Assembly (NCBI RefSeq): GCF_002289565.1
Contig: NZ_NTFY01000034.1
Span: 1 to 64,000, forward strand
Direction of reading: 5' to 3'
Length of the DNA stretch: 64,000 nucleotides
DNA from: Rhodopirellula sp. SM50
Lineage (GTDB): Bacteria; Planctomycetota; Planctomycetia; Pirellulales; Pirellulaceae
Position numbers and translations under genes: made by a program. The notes beneath the pieces are model-generated. The model saw only the letters and a program-made list of their open reading frames with translations, ran no database searches and was not told the origin of the DNA. Every line of letters starts with the position of its first letter. The stretch's first letter is position 1. Shown one piece after another: positions 10,201 through 18,470 of this stretch.

Positions 10201-13083
10201 TCGCAAGTCGACTGGGTGACGGTGTTGCGGCCGATCGACGAGACACGCCACAACGAGGATCACACCCAGGCCAACAACCGAATCGATCCCCGACGTTGGA
10301 ACCTGGACCGGTTTGCCTCGGCCGGTAAACCGCTCGAATCGCTCGCACGTGACCTGCAAGTCGGACTCGTGGGCCTCTCCGAAAAACGGGAACAGGCGCG
10401 AGATGTGTTGCGACGTTACGTCTTGACGCTTTCTGAGCAGGCACGTGAAGCCGCTGAAAAAGCAGAACAGGCCAAACAAGAAACCGACCAACGGCCCGAT
10501 GCCAGCGAAGAATCGGCCGAGGAGGTCCAACCGCTACAAGACGAAGCGATCGAGAAAGCGACCGAGACCATCGGGGCACTGATCGACCAAGCCAACACGA
10601 CCGACATCATCGATGACCAGCAGCGGGAAGTCGCTCGTGATGCCGACGCCGCCGCGGAATTAATCGCCGAAGCGGTCCAGGACACCAAAGACGCTCTCAA
10701 AAAAGCTGAAGTGGCGCAATCCGATCCGCAACGCGACGAGGCACTCGAATCGGTCGAACAAAAACTCGGTGAACTCTCCGAGCGACTCGAACAAACCGCC
10801 GATCACTTCGAAAAGATCGAGAACGGCGAAGACATCGCGGAGTCACGAGAACGGTTGCGTCAAGCGGAAGCAGAATTGAAAGCCGCCGAAGAACTGGAGC
10901 AGCGATACGACAGCGCCAGCGAGATGGCCGAGGCAGCCAAACAAGACCCACGCGAACTGTTGCGTCAACTCGAAGAAGAACTTCAACGCAATCAACCGAT
11001 GCAGAACGAGCTCAGCGAGATTGCCGAGAACATCGTCGGTGAGGTCGCCGAGAACCTGAAACAGGCCGCCAAGGATGAAGACGAATTGCAACGTCGACTG
11101 GAATCCGACGACGACGCCTTCGCCGAACAAAAGCGTCAAAAACAACTGATGCTCGACGAGTTTATCGGGAGGGCAAAAACGTTGCGGGACCGGACGCTTT
11201 CCACCGCATCCAAAACGGCCGGCTGGGGCGACGATCCGAAAACACGTGAATCGATTGAACAAACACGCCAAAAACTGAACGACGCGATCAACCAGGCCGA
11301 ACAGGTCTCCCGCGGCAAACCCACCCTCAGCGAACTGCAATCGGCAACACGCCGGATGCAACAGGATGTCAAACAGGCCGCCGATGCAACCCGGCAAGCT
11401 GGCCAGCAATTGGCCCAACGGGCGGACAAGGATCTGCACGGTGACAAACAAAAACGCAACACCGCCGCGGAGTCGATGCAGCGCAACGAGAATCAACTGC
11501 GCAATGACGAGCTTCGCGCACTCGACCAACAGCGAAAGAAATGGGCTTCAGCGGAAAAAGACGCCGGACGACGGGTCCGCGAAAGTGAACAGAAAAAGCG
11601 TAGTGCCGAAAACGCGCTCAACCGAGAGCAGGACAAGCTGAAGAAGAATCCTGACAACCAGTGGCACAAACGAGAGGTAGAAAAACAACAGGACTTGATC
11701 GCTGAGGCGTCGCGGGCGATCGAACAGTCACGCCAAACCAAAGACCTGGCAACGGAGCGCGGCAAAGAGGCTGTCAAACGCGCGAATGAAATCAATCAAA
11801 CCAAAGTCGCGCCGCTGGACAAAGCCAACCCGGCTGCCCAATTGGGAGAAAAAGTGGCCAGCAACGCGGCAGCGCGGCTACAGCAACTCGCCCAAGAACT
11901 CGGTCAGCTTGCCGACGATTCTGACATCGCTCCAGATCTCCGCGCCACCTCCGAGTCGGCCGAAAGCCTGGCCAAACAGCAGGGGTTGGTCCAAGACAAT
12001 GTGCAAGCCGCCACCGATGATCTGGCCCGCGCGTCCCGCCATGAAGCCCGCTTGGAAAACGACCGGGCGGCCGAACAACTCGCCCAGGCAGCACAGCAAA
12101 CCGACCAGATCGCTGGGCAGGCCGCCAAGCAAGCCGGGGAAGAACTGGAGCAAACCGCCGACGAAAGTAACAACGCCGCCGCTGCCGCCGAGGCGCTGCA
12201 AGATGCGAAGGAAAAAATCGCCGCTCAAGCCGAAGCGGTTCAGTCGATGCTCGGTCAATCGCAGTCGCCCGACGGTCAGTCCAGCCAACCGCCCGGTGAA
12301 TCGGGGGATTCAGACAGTCCGGCGACGAGTCAATCGGCCAGCGCCGACGCGACCCAATCGCCCAGACAGCCCCCCAGTCAGCCGCCCAGTCAACCATCCA
12401 GCCCAACCCCGTCGGGCAATGCATCCGAGTCCGGTCAACAACCTTCCTCGGGGCAGCAAGCCGCGCAGCCCGGCCAACCCTCCGGCAACCAGCCGTCTGC
12501 CAGGCAAATGGCTCAGACACTCGATGAATTGGACCGATCTCTCGCCGCTCAGGCATCTCAGTCCGCTCAACAGCCGTCCGAGTCCCAATCGGCATCGGGA
12601 CAACCGTCCGAAGCTGAGCAGGGACAGCCGGCCAGCGGACAAAGCGGTAACGAACCCGGCGGCCAACCGTCCAACGATCCCAACGCAGACGGTCGCCCCG
12701 GATCCGGCCAGCCGCCGCAAAACGCCGTCGAAGCTTCGCCGACGCTCGCCCAGATGCTCGAAGCCCAAATGCAGCAGGCTGCCCGCGAACGACTAAAAAG
12801 TCTGCAACAGGCACAAGCCGGCGAGCAACCCGGCGAACCGTCCAACTCCGATGCCTCGTCGCCCAACCCGGTATCCGAATCGGGCGAAGGCGACATGCCG
12901 GACGGCCCCGACGAGATCGATCTGATCCAAGGCGCGATCGCCGACGGTGATTGGGGCGACCTGCGGCGCCGCGGCGTCGACGACGCCGCACAAGGTCGTT
13001 CGATTCAAATCCCGCCCGGTTACTCGCGCGAGATCAAAGCCTATTTCAAAGCGCTATCCAAACGGGCCGCGGAGTCGAAATGA
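7204..13083 (+). CDS. Giant membrane-anchored coiled-coil protein (DUF4175-like N-terminus)
   Basis: This is a 1959-residue protein. Three hydrophobic helices (about 31-55, 61-80 and 157-175) sit in an N-terminal region like that of DUF4175 proteins. A beta-rich segment (about 190-450) resembles extracytoplasmic Ig-like modules. A long helical region runs from about 560. Roughly 1080-1690 is a highly charged heptad-rich coiled coil (A, E, K, Q, R), followed by a low-complexity S/Q/P/G linker to about 1890. A conserved-looking tail follows, containing GDWGDLRRRGVDDA and IPPGYSREIKAYFKALS. A ribosome-binding stretch (aggaaa) precedes the start, 16 bases after the previous gene. It probably scaffolds the VWA proteins at the envelope; this is inference. 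The function is not known. Confidence 0.82.
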   Translation: MATVSEHSRARAGLDPITTRALAAFRRRRGMLLVARAIGVGLLVFISLALLLATLDYLFFFSDAVRWTLSIGIYVATAAAMWLTGFSSFAVRDELEIARHVESVAPNLRENLVAAVELADPHSTNGSPYFRRLLQSRVARRIANVDVGQVLPLRLVRRWVLSGSTVALFCVALMFIPSAQFGRRFARAALPGFAIERASRTKVTILEPSPMSGYVAERDAVGVIVRVEGAEADDVMLHWRSADGTSGESLMTPRMDASAFRPGESSDASTASTGPDASEDVAIDDAPGGRFAANLSVGSVPIQYRITAGDAITLWHELTPLPRPRVVRYEKRYRLPTYARLDDRTADEEHGDLKALQGTTAEVTVTFDQPVENPVVRFGVRGARSEMEPVDESSTKFLTRISIKTSGQYQVDATSVRSGLDNPFSPTNMITPVLDTPPIVRWSNETKPSQLVSSLDVVEMAAYAADDLPLERVIQEVGVNERRFESYALPIEAENRKLDLSWSWDMMHRLGENSRTPQLSAGDLVRTRLVAIDRRGARTESPLIEFLIAGDGFDADRHQFLQPFARQVERIMKWSQQSKQLAEGLKEIGNSGNFDALKEISSQWKPLQQESVALVKSLSETLTATQNTASASMTELVGRAIIDVETRLDGQIKQMQWLSENQADVWSKEHEKNRQAVGREANQTAYQCDRLGEFVQARFALALSASLYSDVSMLRNGVDRLVDDMPRQRLPRYLTLVAGQLAEIDRLIAQYESLLSPQHAQHLSGDSWMRWSQRWNLQIETLLEDQARRDQVYAVLKSLRDEVKDKPQHVVYSATHDTVLRWGRDLRKEIGYLADLTRRLFDAGREWQAAQKAAQGDRNADDAVKHGLAVQWGQLKWQTERNRLMVRAAGQEKLNRAKSKVDLKYAADQNLFVRAIKNVTENGYQDYEDEPADRVLNSIAAAIGTLQAASDIAAAREDWLAIREGESQSDAAPLRKIYHPVWFKLQDIRIELGVRYLRQSQVDWVTVLRPIDETRHNEDHTQANNRIDPRRWNLDRFASAGKPLESLARDLQVGLVGLSEKREQARDVLRRYVLTLSEQAREAAEKAEQAKQETDQRPDASEESAEEVQPLQDEAIEKATETIGALIDQANTTDIIDDQQREVARDADAAAELIAEAVQDTKDALKKAEVAQSDPQRDEALESVEQKLGELSERLEQTADHFEKIENGEDIAESRERLRQAEAELKAAEELEQRYDSASEMAEAAKQDPRELLRQLEEELQRNQPMQNELSEIAENIVGEVAENLKQAAKDEDELQRRLESDDDAFAEQKRQKQLMLDEFIGRAKTLRDRTLSTASKTAGWGDDPKTRESIEQTRQKLNDAINQAEQVSRGKPTLSELQSATRRMQQDVKQAADATRQAGQQLAQRADKDLHGDKQKRNTAAESMQRNENQLRNDELRALDQQRKKWASAEKDAGRRVRESEQKKRSAENALNREQDKLKKNPDNQWHKREVEKQQDLIAEASRAIEQSRQTKDLATERGKEAVKRANEINQTKVAPLDKANPAAQLGEKVASNAAARLQQLAQELGQLADDSDIAPDLRATSESAESLAKQQGLVQDNVQAATDDLARASRHEARLENDRAAEQLAQAAQQTDQIAGQAAKQAGEELEQTADESNNAAAAAEALQDAKEKIAAQAEAVQSMLGQSQSPDGQSSQPPGESGDSDSPATSQSASADATQSPRQPPSQPPSQPSSPTPSGNASESGQQPSSGQQAAQPGQPSGNQPSARQMAQTLDELDRSLAAQASQSAQQPSESQSASGQPSEAEQGQPASGQSGNEPGGQPSNDPNADGRPGSGQPPQNAVEASPTLAQMLEAQMQQAARERLKSLQQAQAGEQPGEPSNSDASSPNPVSESGEGDMPDGPDEIDLIQGAIADGDWGDLRRRGVDDAAQGRSIQIPPGYSREIKAYFKALSKRAAESK

Positions 13084-14654
13084 TGCATCAGGGCCGAAAC
13101 TCCATTGCAGAAACGCACGAACGCTCCAACACCCGGAGCATCCCGCCTACAACGCCACCCTCCCGGCAGGCATCGGTGTCTACACAACTTGAGTCACGCG
13201 CCCTGGCAGGCGACGTTGTGAAGCATTTTTTAGCGGCAGGGCGCGAGCCCTCCGGTGTTTTGGCAAAGTTGAAGGACCGGAGGGCTCGCGCCCTGCCGCT
13301 AAAACCTCAAGAAACACATGGGAAAAATGCTTCACAGCATTGCCTGGCAGGGAGGGGCGAGCGCAGCGAGGGGAGGGGCGAGCGGTCGTCGCTGAGCGAT
13401 TCCCAGCCACAGAGACCCTCCCCGCGTCGTCGTAAACTCCTCCGCGACCCTCCCAGAGGGAGGGTGACTTCGACGGTTGCGACTTGTGTCGCTACCGATG
13501 CCTGGCAGGAGGAGCGAGCGGAGGTCGAAACGTCAATCGCCGGTGCAACATCAACCGCAGAGTCTCCCAGTCTCGGTCGCCGCGACCTGTTCGCGCTCGC
13601 CGGCGCCATGGCCGGACTGCTGGCAACTCCGGCATGGTCCGATGAGCCACCGTCGATCGACAACCTGTACGTCGACGACGAATTAGACCAAGCCTGTGAG
13701 CGTGCGATCGAGTTTCTACTGCGCAACCAACGTGCCACCGGAGCGATCACCGATCGTGGTCACGAACTTGCGCTCACTTCGCTGGCGATCATGGCGCTGG
13801 CGGCGATCGGCACCGAACCGGCCGAGCCCACGCGACGCGGGCGCGCCATGCGTGCCGCACTGGACTTCGTGCTCAAACCGGACCACCAAAACGACTCCGG
13901 GTATTTCGGCGCCTACGACGGGTCGCGGATGTACGGCCACGGGATCGTCACGTTGATGTTGACCGAAATGCTGGGCATGGGCGCGACGCCGAAACAAAAT
14001 GAGCTGATTCATGAACGCCTCGAACGCGCCCTGCGGTTGATCCTTTCTTCCCAAGCGGTCCGGAAAGAACGAAAACTCGAAGGCGGATGGAGGTACTCGC
14101 CCCAATCACGCGACAGTGACCTGTCCGTTTCGATCTGGCAACTGATGGCCTTGCGCTCGGCCAAGAACGACCAGATGAATGTGCCCAGCGAAGCGATCGA
14201 CAAAGCCCTCGATTACCTGCGCAATTCCTTCACCGGACGACGCACGGCGAGCGGGGTCGGCGAAGGCGGTTTCAGCTACACGCCGGGGCAATCACGCCCC
14301 TCGTTTACGATGACCGCAGCCGGATTGCTGGCGATGCAGGTCTGTGGACAATACGACGCTCCCGAAGTGGCCGCGGCGGCGGATTGGTTGTTCAGCCATC
14401 GCCCCAAGACCAACGAACGTTACCTGTTTTACGGACTGTATTACTACGCCCAAGGCATGCACCAGGTCGGCGGCAAGTACGCCGACGAATCCGGCCGCGT
14501 CGTCTCCTCGTTGTTGTTGCCGCGACAACGTAGCGACGGATCGTGGATGTCGCCCGGTGGCGAAGAGCGTAACGTCGGCCTGGTCTACTCCACTTCGCTG
14601 GCGTTGCTTTCCCTCTCCGTGCGCTACCATTATTTGCCGATCTATCAACGATGA
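13080..14654 (+). CDS. Squalene-cyclase/prenyltransferase-fold protein
   Basis: The core of this protein (from about 13650) is an alpha-alpha toroid of the prenyltransferase/squalene-cyclase repeat type, with repeated helices such as ELALTSLAIMALAAIG, GHGIVTLMLTEMLGMG and SFTMTAAGLLAMQ. The catalytic DxDD motif of true squalene cyclases is not seen, so enzymatic cyclase activity is doubtful. A twin-arginine-like export signal (GRRDLFALAGAMAG) begins near 13575. The annotated start ATGATG overlaps the previous stop, but residues 20-130 are translated from an intergenic-type repeat cassette. A functional start may therefore be closer to the Tat signal, for example GTG 13464. It is the fifth gene of the operon. 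Confidence 0.78.
   Translation: MMHQGRNSIAETHERSNTRSIPPTTPPSRQASVSTQLESRALAGDVVKHFLAAGREPSGVLAKLKDRRARALPLKPQETHGKNASQHCLAGRGERSEGRGERSSLSDSQPQRPSPRRRKLLRDPPRGRVTSTVATCVATDAWQEERAEVETSIAGATSTAESPSLGRRDLFALAGAMAGLLATPAWSDEPPSIDNLYVDDELDQACERAIEFLLRNQRATGAITDRGHELALTSLAIMALAAIGTEPAEPTRRGRAMRAALDFVLKPDHQNDSGYFGAYDGSRMYGHGIVTLMLTEMLGMGATPKQNELIHERLERALRLILSSQAVRKERKLEGGWRYSPQSRDSDLSVSIWQLMALRSAKNDQMNVPSEAIDKALDYLRNSFTGRRTASGVGEGGFSYTPGQSRPSFTMTAAGLLAMQVCGQYDAPEVAAAADWLFSHRPKTNERYLFYGLYYYAQGMHQVGGKYADESGRVVSSLLLPRQRSDGSWMSPGGEERNVGLVYSTSLALLSLSVRYHYLPIYQR
13218..13335. repeat. Nested inverted repeat inside the coding frame
   Basis: The inner arms 13231-13256 and 13276-13301 are perfect 26-base inverted copies. 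The outer arms 13218-13230 and 13323-13335 are perfect 13-base inverted copies. Together they form a long cruciform-capable element. It falls within the 5' part of the squalene-cyclase-fold gene and keeps the frame open. Confidence 0.9.
13340..13475. repeat. GC-rich CTCGCTGCGCTCG-type repeat segment
   Basis: This segment has the form of an intergenic repeat: cctggcaggg, gcgagcgcagcgagggg, then accctccc near the end. The same elements occur in reverse order at 58100-58140 in a noncoding gap. Here it lies inside the 5' part of an open coding frame, immediately after the nested inverted repeat. It supports the idea that the N-terminus of this gene was invaded by repeat DNA. Confidence 0.6.
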
Positions 14655-15388
14655 CCGAAATCCATACTGACGGCCCCGAGTCGATCGGTGACGTCCAGCC
14701 ACTCGATTTCCTGGTTGTCGCCCCGCATCCCGATGATGCCGAGATCGGGATGGGCGGAACGATCGCCAAGATGATTCGCCAAGGCATGCGGGTCGGAATT
14801 TTGGATCTGACCACCGGGGAACCGACGCCGCACGGCAGCGAAACCATTCGCCGCGCCGAGACGGTCCGTGCAACCGAAATCCTGAATGTCACGTGGCGCG
14901 GCAATGCGGGGCTGGTCAACCGAGAGTTACAGCACACGCTCGAAGCGCGAAAGCGAATCGCCAGCTACTTTCGGATGCTTCGTCCACGCTGGGTGTTCGC
15001 GCCGTATTTTCACGACGCCCATCCCGACCACGTCGCCGCCACCGAACTGATCGAAGCGGCCCGGTTCTGGTCCAAACTCAGCAAGACTGACATGCCGGGA
15101 GAACGGTTTCATCCCGAACGAACGTTCTATTACTTCTGCATTCATCTGCGTCTGGCCGTCCAGCCCAGTTGGATTGTGGACATCAGCGAGACGATGGACC
15201 AAAAACTCGAATCGATCCGCGCCTACGAAAGCCAATTCGTCGTCGGCCGCCCGACCGACCCGCCGACGATGCTCGACCGCATCGAAACCGACGGAGCCTA
15301 CTTCGGCAACCTGATCGCCCGCCGCTACGGAGAACCCTTCGCCACCAAAGAGCCTTTGGCCCTGACGTCACTGAGGGATGTGTTTTAG
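14651..15388 (+). CDS. bshB1: Bacillithiol biosynthesis deacetylase BshB1 (PIG-L family)
   Basis: This is a 245-residue PIG-L/LmbE-family Zn-dependent deacetylase. BshB-type enzymes remove acetate from N-acetylglucosaminyl-malate during bacillithiol synthesis in the cytoplasm. The zinc-binding signature PHPDDAE lies at residues 27-33, and the second zinc histidine region DAHPDHVAA is at about 118-126. Length and flanking residues (GMGGTIAKM, LDLTTGEPTPHG) fit BshB1 well. Its ATG overlaps the preceding stop (ATGA), so it is co-translated with the VWA operon although its thiol role looks unrelated. No bshA or bshC is in this window. A deacetylase for another N-acetylglucosaminide is the main alternative. 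Confidence 0.88.
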   Translation: MTEIHTDGPESIGDVQPLDFLVVAPHPDDAEIGMGGTIAKMIRQGMRVGILDLTTGEPTPHGSETIRRAETVRATEILNVTWRGNAGLVNRELQHTLEARKRIASYFRMLRPRWVFAPYFHDAHPDHVAATELIEAARFWSKLSKTDMPGERFHPERTFYYFCIHLRLAVQPSWIVDISETMDQKLESIRAYESQFVVGRPTDPPTMLDRIETDGAYFGNLIARRYGEPFATKEPLALTSLRDVF

Positions 15389-15533
15389 CTGTTAGCTGTT
15401 AGCTGTTAGCTGTTAGATTTGAGATTTGAGATTTGAGATTTGAGATTTGAGATTTGAGATTTGAGATTTGAGATTTGAGATTTGAGATTTGAGATTTGAG
15501 ATTTGAGATTTGAGATTTGAGATTTGAGATTTG
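15387..15533. repeat. Two adjoining heptanucleotide tandem arrays
   Basis: About four copies of AGCTGTT (15387-15414) run directly into about seventeen copies of GAGATTT (15415-15533). The array starts at the stop codon of bshB1. A 7-base unit moves the reading frame at each copy, so it cannot encode a simple repeated peptide. Confidence 0.95.
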
Positions 15534-15602
15534 TTTAAACGATGTTGACTGAGATGCCTCGGACGGCGACCTCGATCCATACCTTCAACCGATCGCCCCC
15601 GT

Positions 15603-15745
15603 CATTCTGCCACCCATCATTCTGCCACCCATCATTCTGCCCCCATCATTCTGCCCCCATCATTCTGCCCCCATCGTCTTGCCCCCATCGTCTTGCCCAC
15701 ATCGTCTTGCCCACATCGTCTTGCCCACATCGTCTTGCCCACATT
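15603..15745. repeat. 14-15 bp tandem array (ATTCTGCCCCCATC family)
   Basis: About ten copies of a 14-15 bp unit occur. The first half reads cattctgcc(a)cccat and the second half drifts to cgtcttgcccacat. The units change gradually along the array. It abuts the 3' end of a broken leftward gene. Confidence 0.9.
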
Positions 15746-15859
15746 CACCGCGCACCCAGCATTCTGCGACCATCGTCTCACCTCCCATCGTGGACGTCTA
15801 CGTGAACAGTTTGGTTGCCGTTCCCTTGTGTTGATTGACCTTGATATGGCCAAGGTTCT

Positions 15860-16319
15860 AACGTTCGCATCAATCCGATCCGTTGACGCCTTCGGCGGCT
15901 TGGAGGTCCACCGCACCCGTCCGGATGTCTCGAAACGATAATACTCTGTGCGACCGAAGTATTCGATTTTCCACCAGCCTTGAAAATGGTCGGCATCGTT
16001 GGCCACCCGGTCGTCGGCGGTGAAGTGGATCAACGTGTACGCATAGCGACCGTCTTTCAGCCACCACTCCTCGTTCTTGGATCACGATTTCGTCGCCGTT
16101 GGGTTTCTGAAAAACCGTAGACTCACCGACCATGTGACCATCAGTGGAAAAATCCGGAACGAAGAGGGCTTCCCAACCATCGCTTTCCGGGGCTTTCAGC
16201 TCCTTGCGTTTTTGACTGATACGGACCGCCTTGTCGCTCAACATGAAGTAGCCGTCGCTGCACGGCTTGTTTCAGTATTTCGCGGCGTATTCCAGCGCCG
16301 CCGAACGATTCAGAGCCAT
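15860..16319 (-). pseudogene. Broken gene of unknown function (nonsense plus frameshift)
   Basis: Read leftward from ATG 16319, the frame gives MALNRSAALEYAAKY, then TGA at 16274-16272. It then continues in the same frame as NKPCSDGYFMLSDKAVRI through KAPESDGWEALFVPDF to about 16075. There it must shift by one base to continue as EEWWLKDGRYAYTLIHF, DADHFQGWWKIEYFGR and RWTSKPPKAS. Both halves look like real protein, so this is probably one gene with a TGG-to-TGA change and an indel. The N-terminus (NR-AA-YA-KYW) weakly recalls amidase-domain proteins of the PF12671 type, but the C-terminal half does not. Family assignment is uncertain, and the 3' end runs into the 14-bp repeat array. Confidence 0.55.
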
Positions 16320-16488
16320 TGGCGTTCTCCGTGTCGAGTGTTGAACATGCACGAACCTTTTCGGAAGCGTCACCCTCTTCTGTGATCGTTTCCAGTCACG
16401 GATCGTTGTCTGATCCAGCGAAGGGATCGCAAACTTTGCGGTTGTTCGACCTGCGTCGCGATGGCGACGTTGTCCGTGAAGCCCATTG

Positions 16489-17928
16489 CTAGAAGTCGCG
16501 GAAGGGACCGCGGGGCTCGGATGCATCCATCTCGGTTTGCCACTGTTGGAAGCGGGCTTGAATGTCGCGTGCGACTTCGGGGTATTGCTTGGCAAGATCA
16601 TTTGATTCGCCGATGTCGGTTTGCAAGTCGAAGAGCATGGCGTTCTGATCGCCCAATTGCACCCATTTCCAGTTCCCGATCCGCGCGGCTCGGTGGTCGC
16701 GACGTTTCCAGAACATTTCTCGGCGGGGCGACGTCTGTTGGCCGCGAAGTGTCGGCCACCAATCGAATCCGTCCAAGGTGACATCGGCGGGTGTTTCGGC
16801 GCCTGAGGCGTTGACAAGACTGGGGAAGATTTCCAACGAGGTCAAAAACTGGTCGTTGATCGCACCGGCGGGAATGCCGCCGGCGGGCCAGCGGACCAGA
16901 CAGGGAACGCGAACGCCGCCTTCCCACATCGTTGCTTTCTTGCCACGCAGCGGCGAATTGTCGGCGCCGCCCGAGCCCCCGTTGTCGGAAAAGAAAATCA
17001 CGATCGTGTTATCCAGACAGCCCTTGGTTTCCAATTCATCGAGCAGCTTGCCGATCGACGCATCCATGCAGGTAACCGCCGCACGGTAATCACGCCGGCG
17101 GGCTTCGGGGGTCGTCACGGTTGCATGGTCCGCGTATTTGTGTTTGCTCGTGGTCCGATACTCGACTTCGACGTCCGGATACAATTGTTTGAACTCATCG
17201 GGGGCCTGAACAGAACTGCGAATCGCCGGATCCAGCGACGAGGAATTGTGCGGCGCGTTGAAGGGAACGTAGAGAAAGAACGGTGCTTCGCCGGACCACT
17301 CACGTAAGAACCGCAACGCTTCTCGTCCGAACAAGTTCGTGCAATAGGTCCCCTTGTCTTCCTCGGTCGGCGATTCATTGCGGAACATGCTTGGCACGCC
17401 GTATCGCTCGTGGGTGTAGTAATCGATTCCGGTATTGACGAAACCGTAAAAGTCGTCGAACCCCCGCGACGTCGGCAGAAACCGCTTGAGGCTGCCCAGA
17501 TCCCACTTGCCATAAATCCCGGTCTTGTACCGGGACCGTTTCAGCACGTCGGCGATCGTGGTTTCTCGCAGGTCCATACCTCCGATGCGTTCAAACGTGA
17601 CCGCATATTGGTCCGGCGTGTAGCGATAACCGTAATCGGGGGCTTCGTTGCGAATCATGTCGTAAATGCCATTTCGCTGCGGATAGCGACCGGTCAACAG
17701 GCTCGCCCTGGAGGGTGTGCACGCCGGCCACGCGACATAGAAGTTCGTTAGCCGAGTCCCCTCAGCCGCGATCCGATCCAGATTCGGTGTGATGATCCCA
17801 TTTCCGAGCACACCCAAGTCGTTGTATCCCTGGTCGTCGGAAACGATCAACAAGACATTTGGCTGTGCTGCGAGGGAGATGTTGCCGAACAGGATTCCAG
17901 AGAGCAGTAATATATGAACGCGATTCAT
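16489..17928 (-). CDS. Secreted sulfatase (arylsulfatase family)
   Basis: This is a 479-residue sulfatase that hydrolyses sulfate esters, probably on marine polysaccharides. An N-terminal signal peptide (LLLSGILFGNISLAAQ) directs it out of the cytoplasm. The metal-binding start NVLLIVSDDQGYNDLG carries D31-D32. The formylglycine site is the canonical C70-T-P-S-R74, which must be converted by a formylglycine-generating enzyme not present here. Later sulfatase landmarks include GIYGKWDLG, FNAPHN, FFSDNGG and MWEGGVRVP. The frame is open far upstream, but that extension is translated repeat DNA, so the start at 17928 directly before the signal peptide is chosen. The exact substrate cannot be read from sequence. 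Confidence 0.93.
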   Translation of the reverse strand: MNRVHILLLSGILFGNISLAAQPNVLLIVSDDQGYNDLGVLGNGIITPNLDRIAAEGTRLTNFYVAWPACTPSRASLLTGRYPQRNGIYDMIRNEAPDYGYRYTPDQYAVTFERIGGMDLRETTIADVLKRSRYKTGIYGKWDLGSLKRFLPTSRGFDDFYGFVNTGIDYYTHERYGVPSMFRNESPTEEDKGTYCTNLFGREALRFLREWSGEAPFFLYVPFNAPHNSSSLDPAIRSSVQAPDEFKQLYPDVEVEYRTTSKHKYADHATVTTPEARRRDYRAAVTCMDASIGKLLDELETKGCLDNTIVIFFSDNGGSGGADNSPLRGKKATMWEGGVRVPCLVRWPAGGIPAGAINDQFLTSLEIFPSLVNASGAETPADVTLDGFDWWPTLRGQQTSPRREMFWKRRDHRAARIGNWKWVQLGDQNAMLFDLQTDIGESNDLAKQYPEVARDIQARFQQWQTEMDASEPRGPFRDF

Positions 17929-18470
17929 CTTCAAGTGATGCTTGATGGGGATGCGGAATGCGGTAAGACAGATTTCTTTTCGCGAAGCTCGTCTTACCGT
18001 TTTCGTGTTGCGTGACGGCTTTGTTATAGCCACCGCTCCGCGATGAGTCCTCGCTTCCGGCGACATTTCGTTTAAAAACCAACGCCGAGATGGTCTCTCA
18101 GCACGTGGCGTGAGCCAGTGGCGCGACGGATGGCGGAGCCTCCAGGATGGTGCGTGAGAAGTGGGGTAAGCATCCTGCTGGCCACCCTCGCCGGCTCCGC
18201 CGGCGTGCTCCTGTAGCAAAACCACACACCGATGTCGGCCAAGAGGCGGGAGCCTCCAACACAGTGCGTTCCCAGGCAGAACCTGGGGAACGAGGGCACG
18301 CGCCGCTCGCTGACGCGTCCCGCTGGGATGGCGCTCGCATCTCGTCACGAGGCTCCGCCTGGCGTGGGTTTGGGGTGCGACGGAGGCGGAGCCTGGGCTG
18401 CGCCAAATTGATTGTTGCTGCCGGTCCGAAATTTTAGGCGGAAACCTTTCCGCAGCATTTGCCCAGAGGG
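17929..18470. other. Intergenic repeat-rich DNA
   Basis: There is no credible gene here. The region contains short inverted repeats such as gttcccaggcagaacctggggaac near 18268-18291, and GC-rich phrases such as gcggagcctcc. It also has ggtaagcatcctgctgg near 18160, related to the repeat family at 44702. It reads open on the minus strand, which inflates the apparent length of the sulfatase gene. Confidence 0.6.

Noticed and set aside
13080-14654. Active squalene cyclase
   Set aside because: No DxDD catalytic motif was seen, so only the fold is claimed.
15387-15745. CRISPR array
   Set aside because: The repeat units are 7 and 14 bp in direct contact, without unique spacers of normal size and without cas genes.
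15542-15805. 87-codon rightward frame rich in H, P and S
   Set aside because: It is a translation of the 14-bp tandem array and has no independent support.
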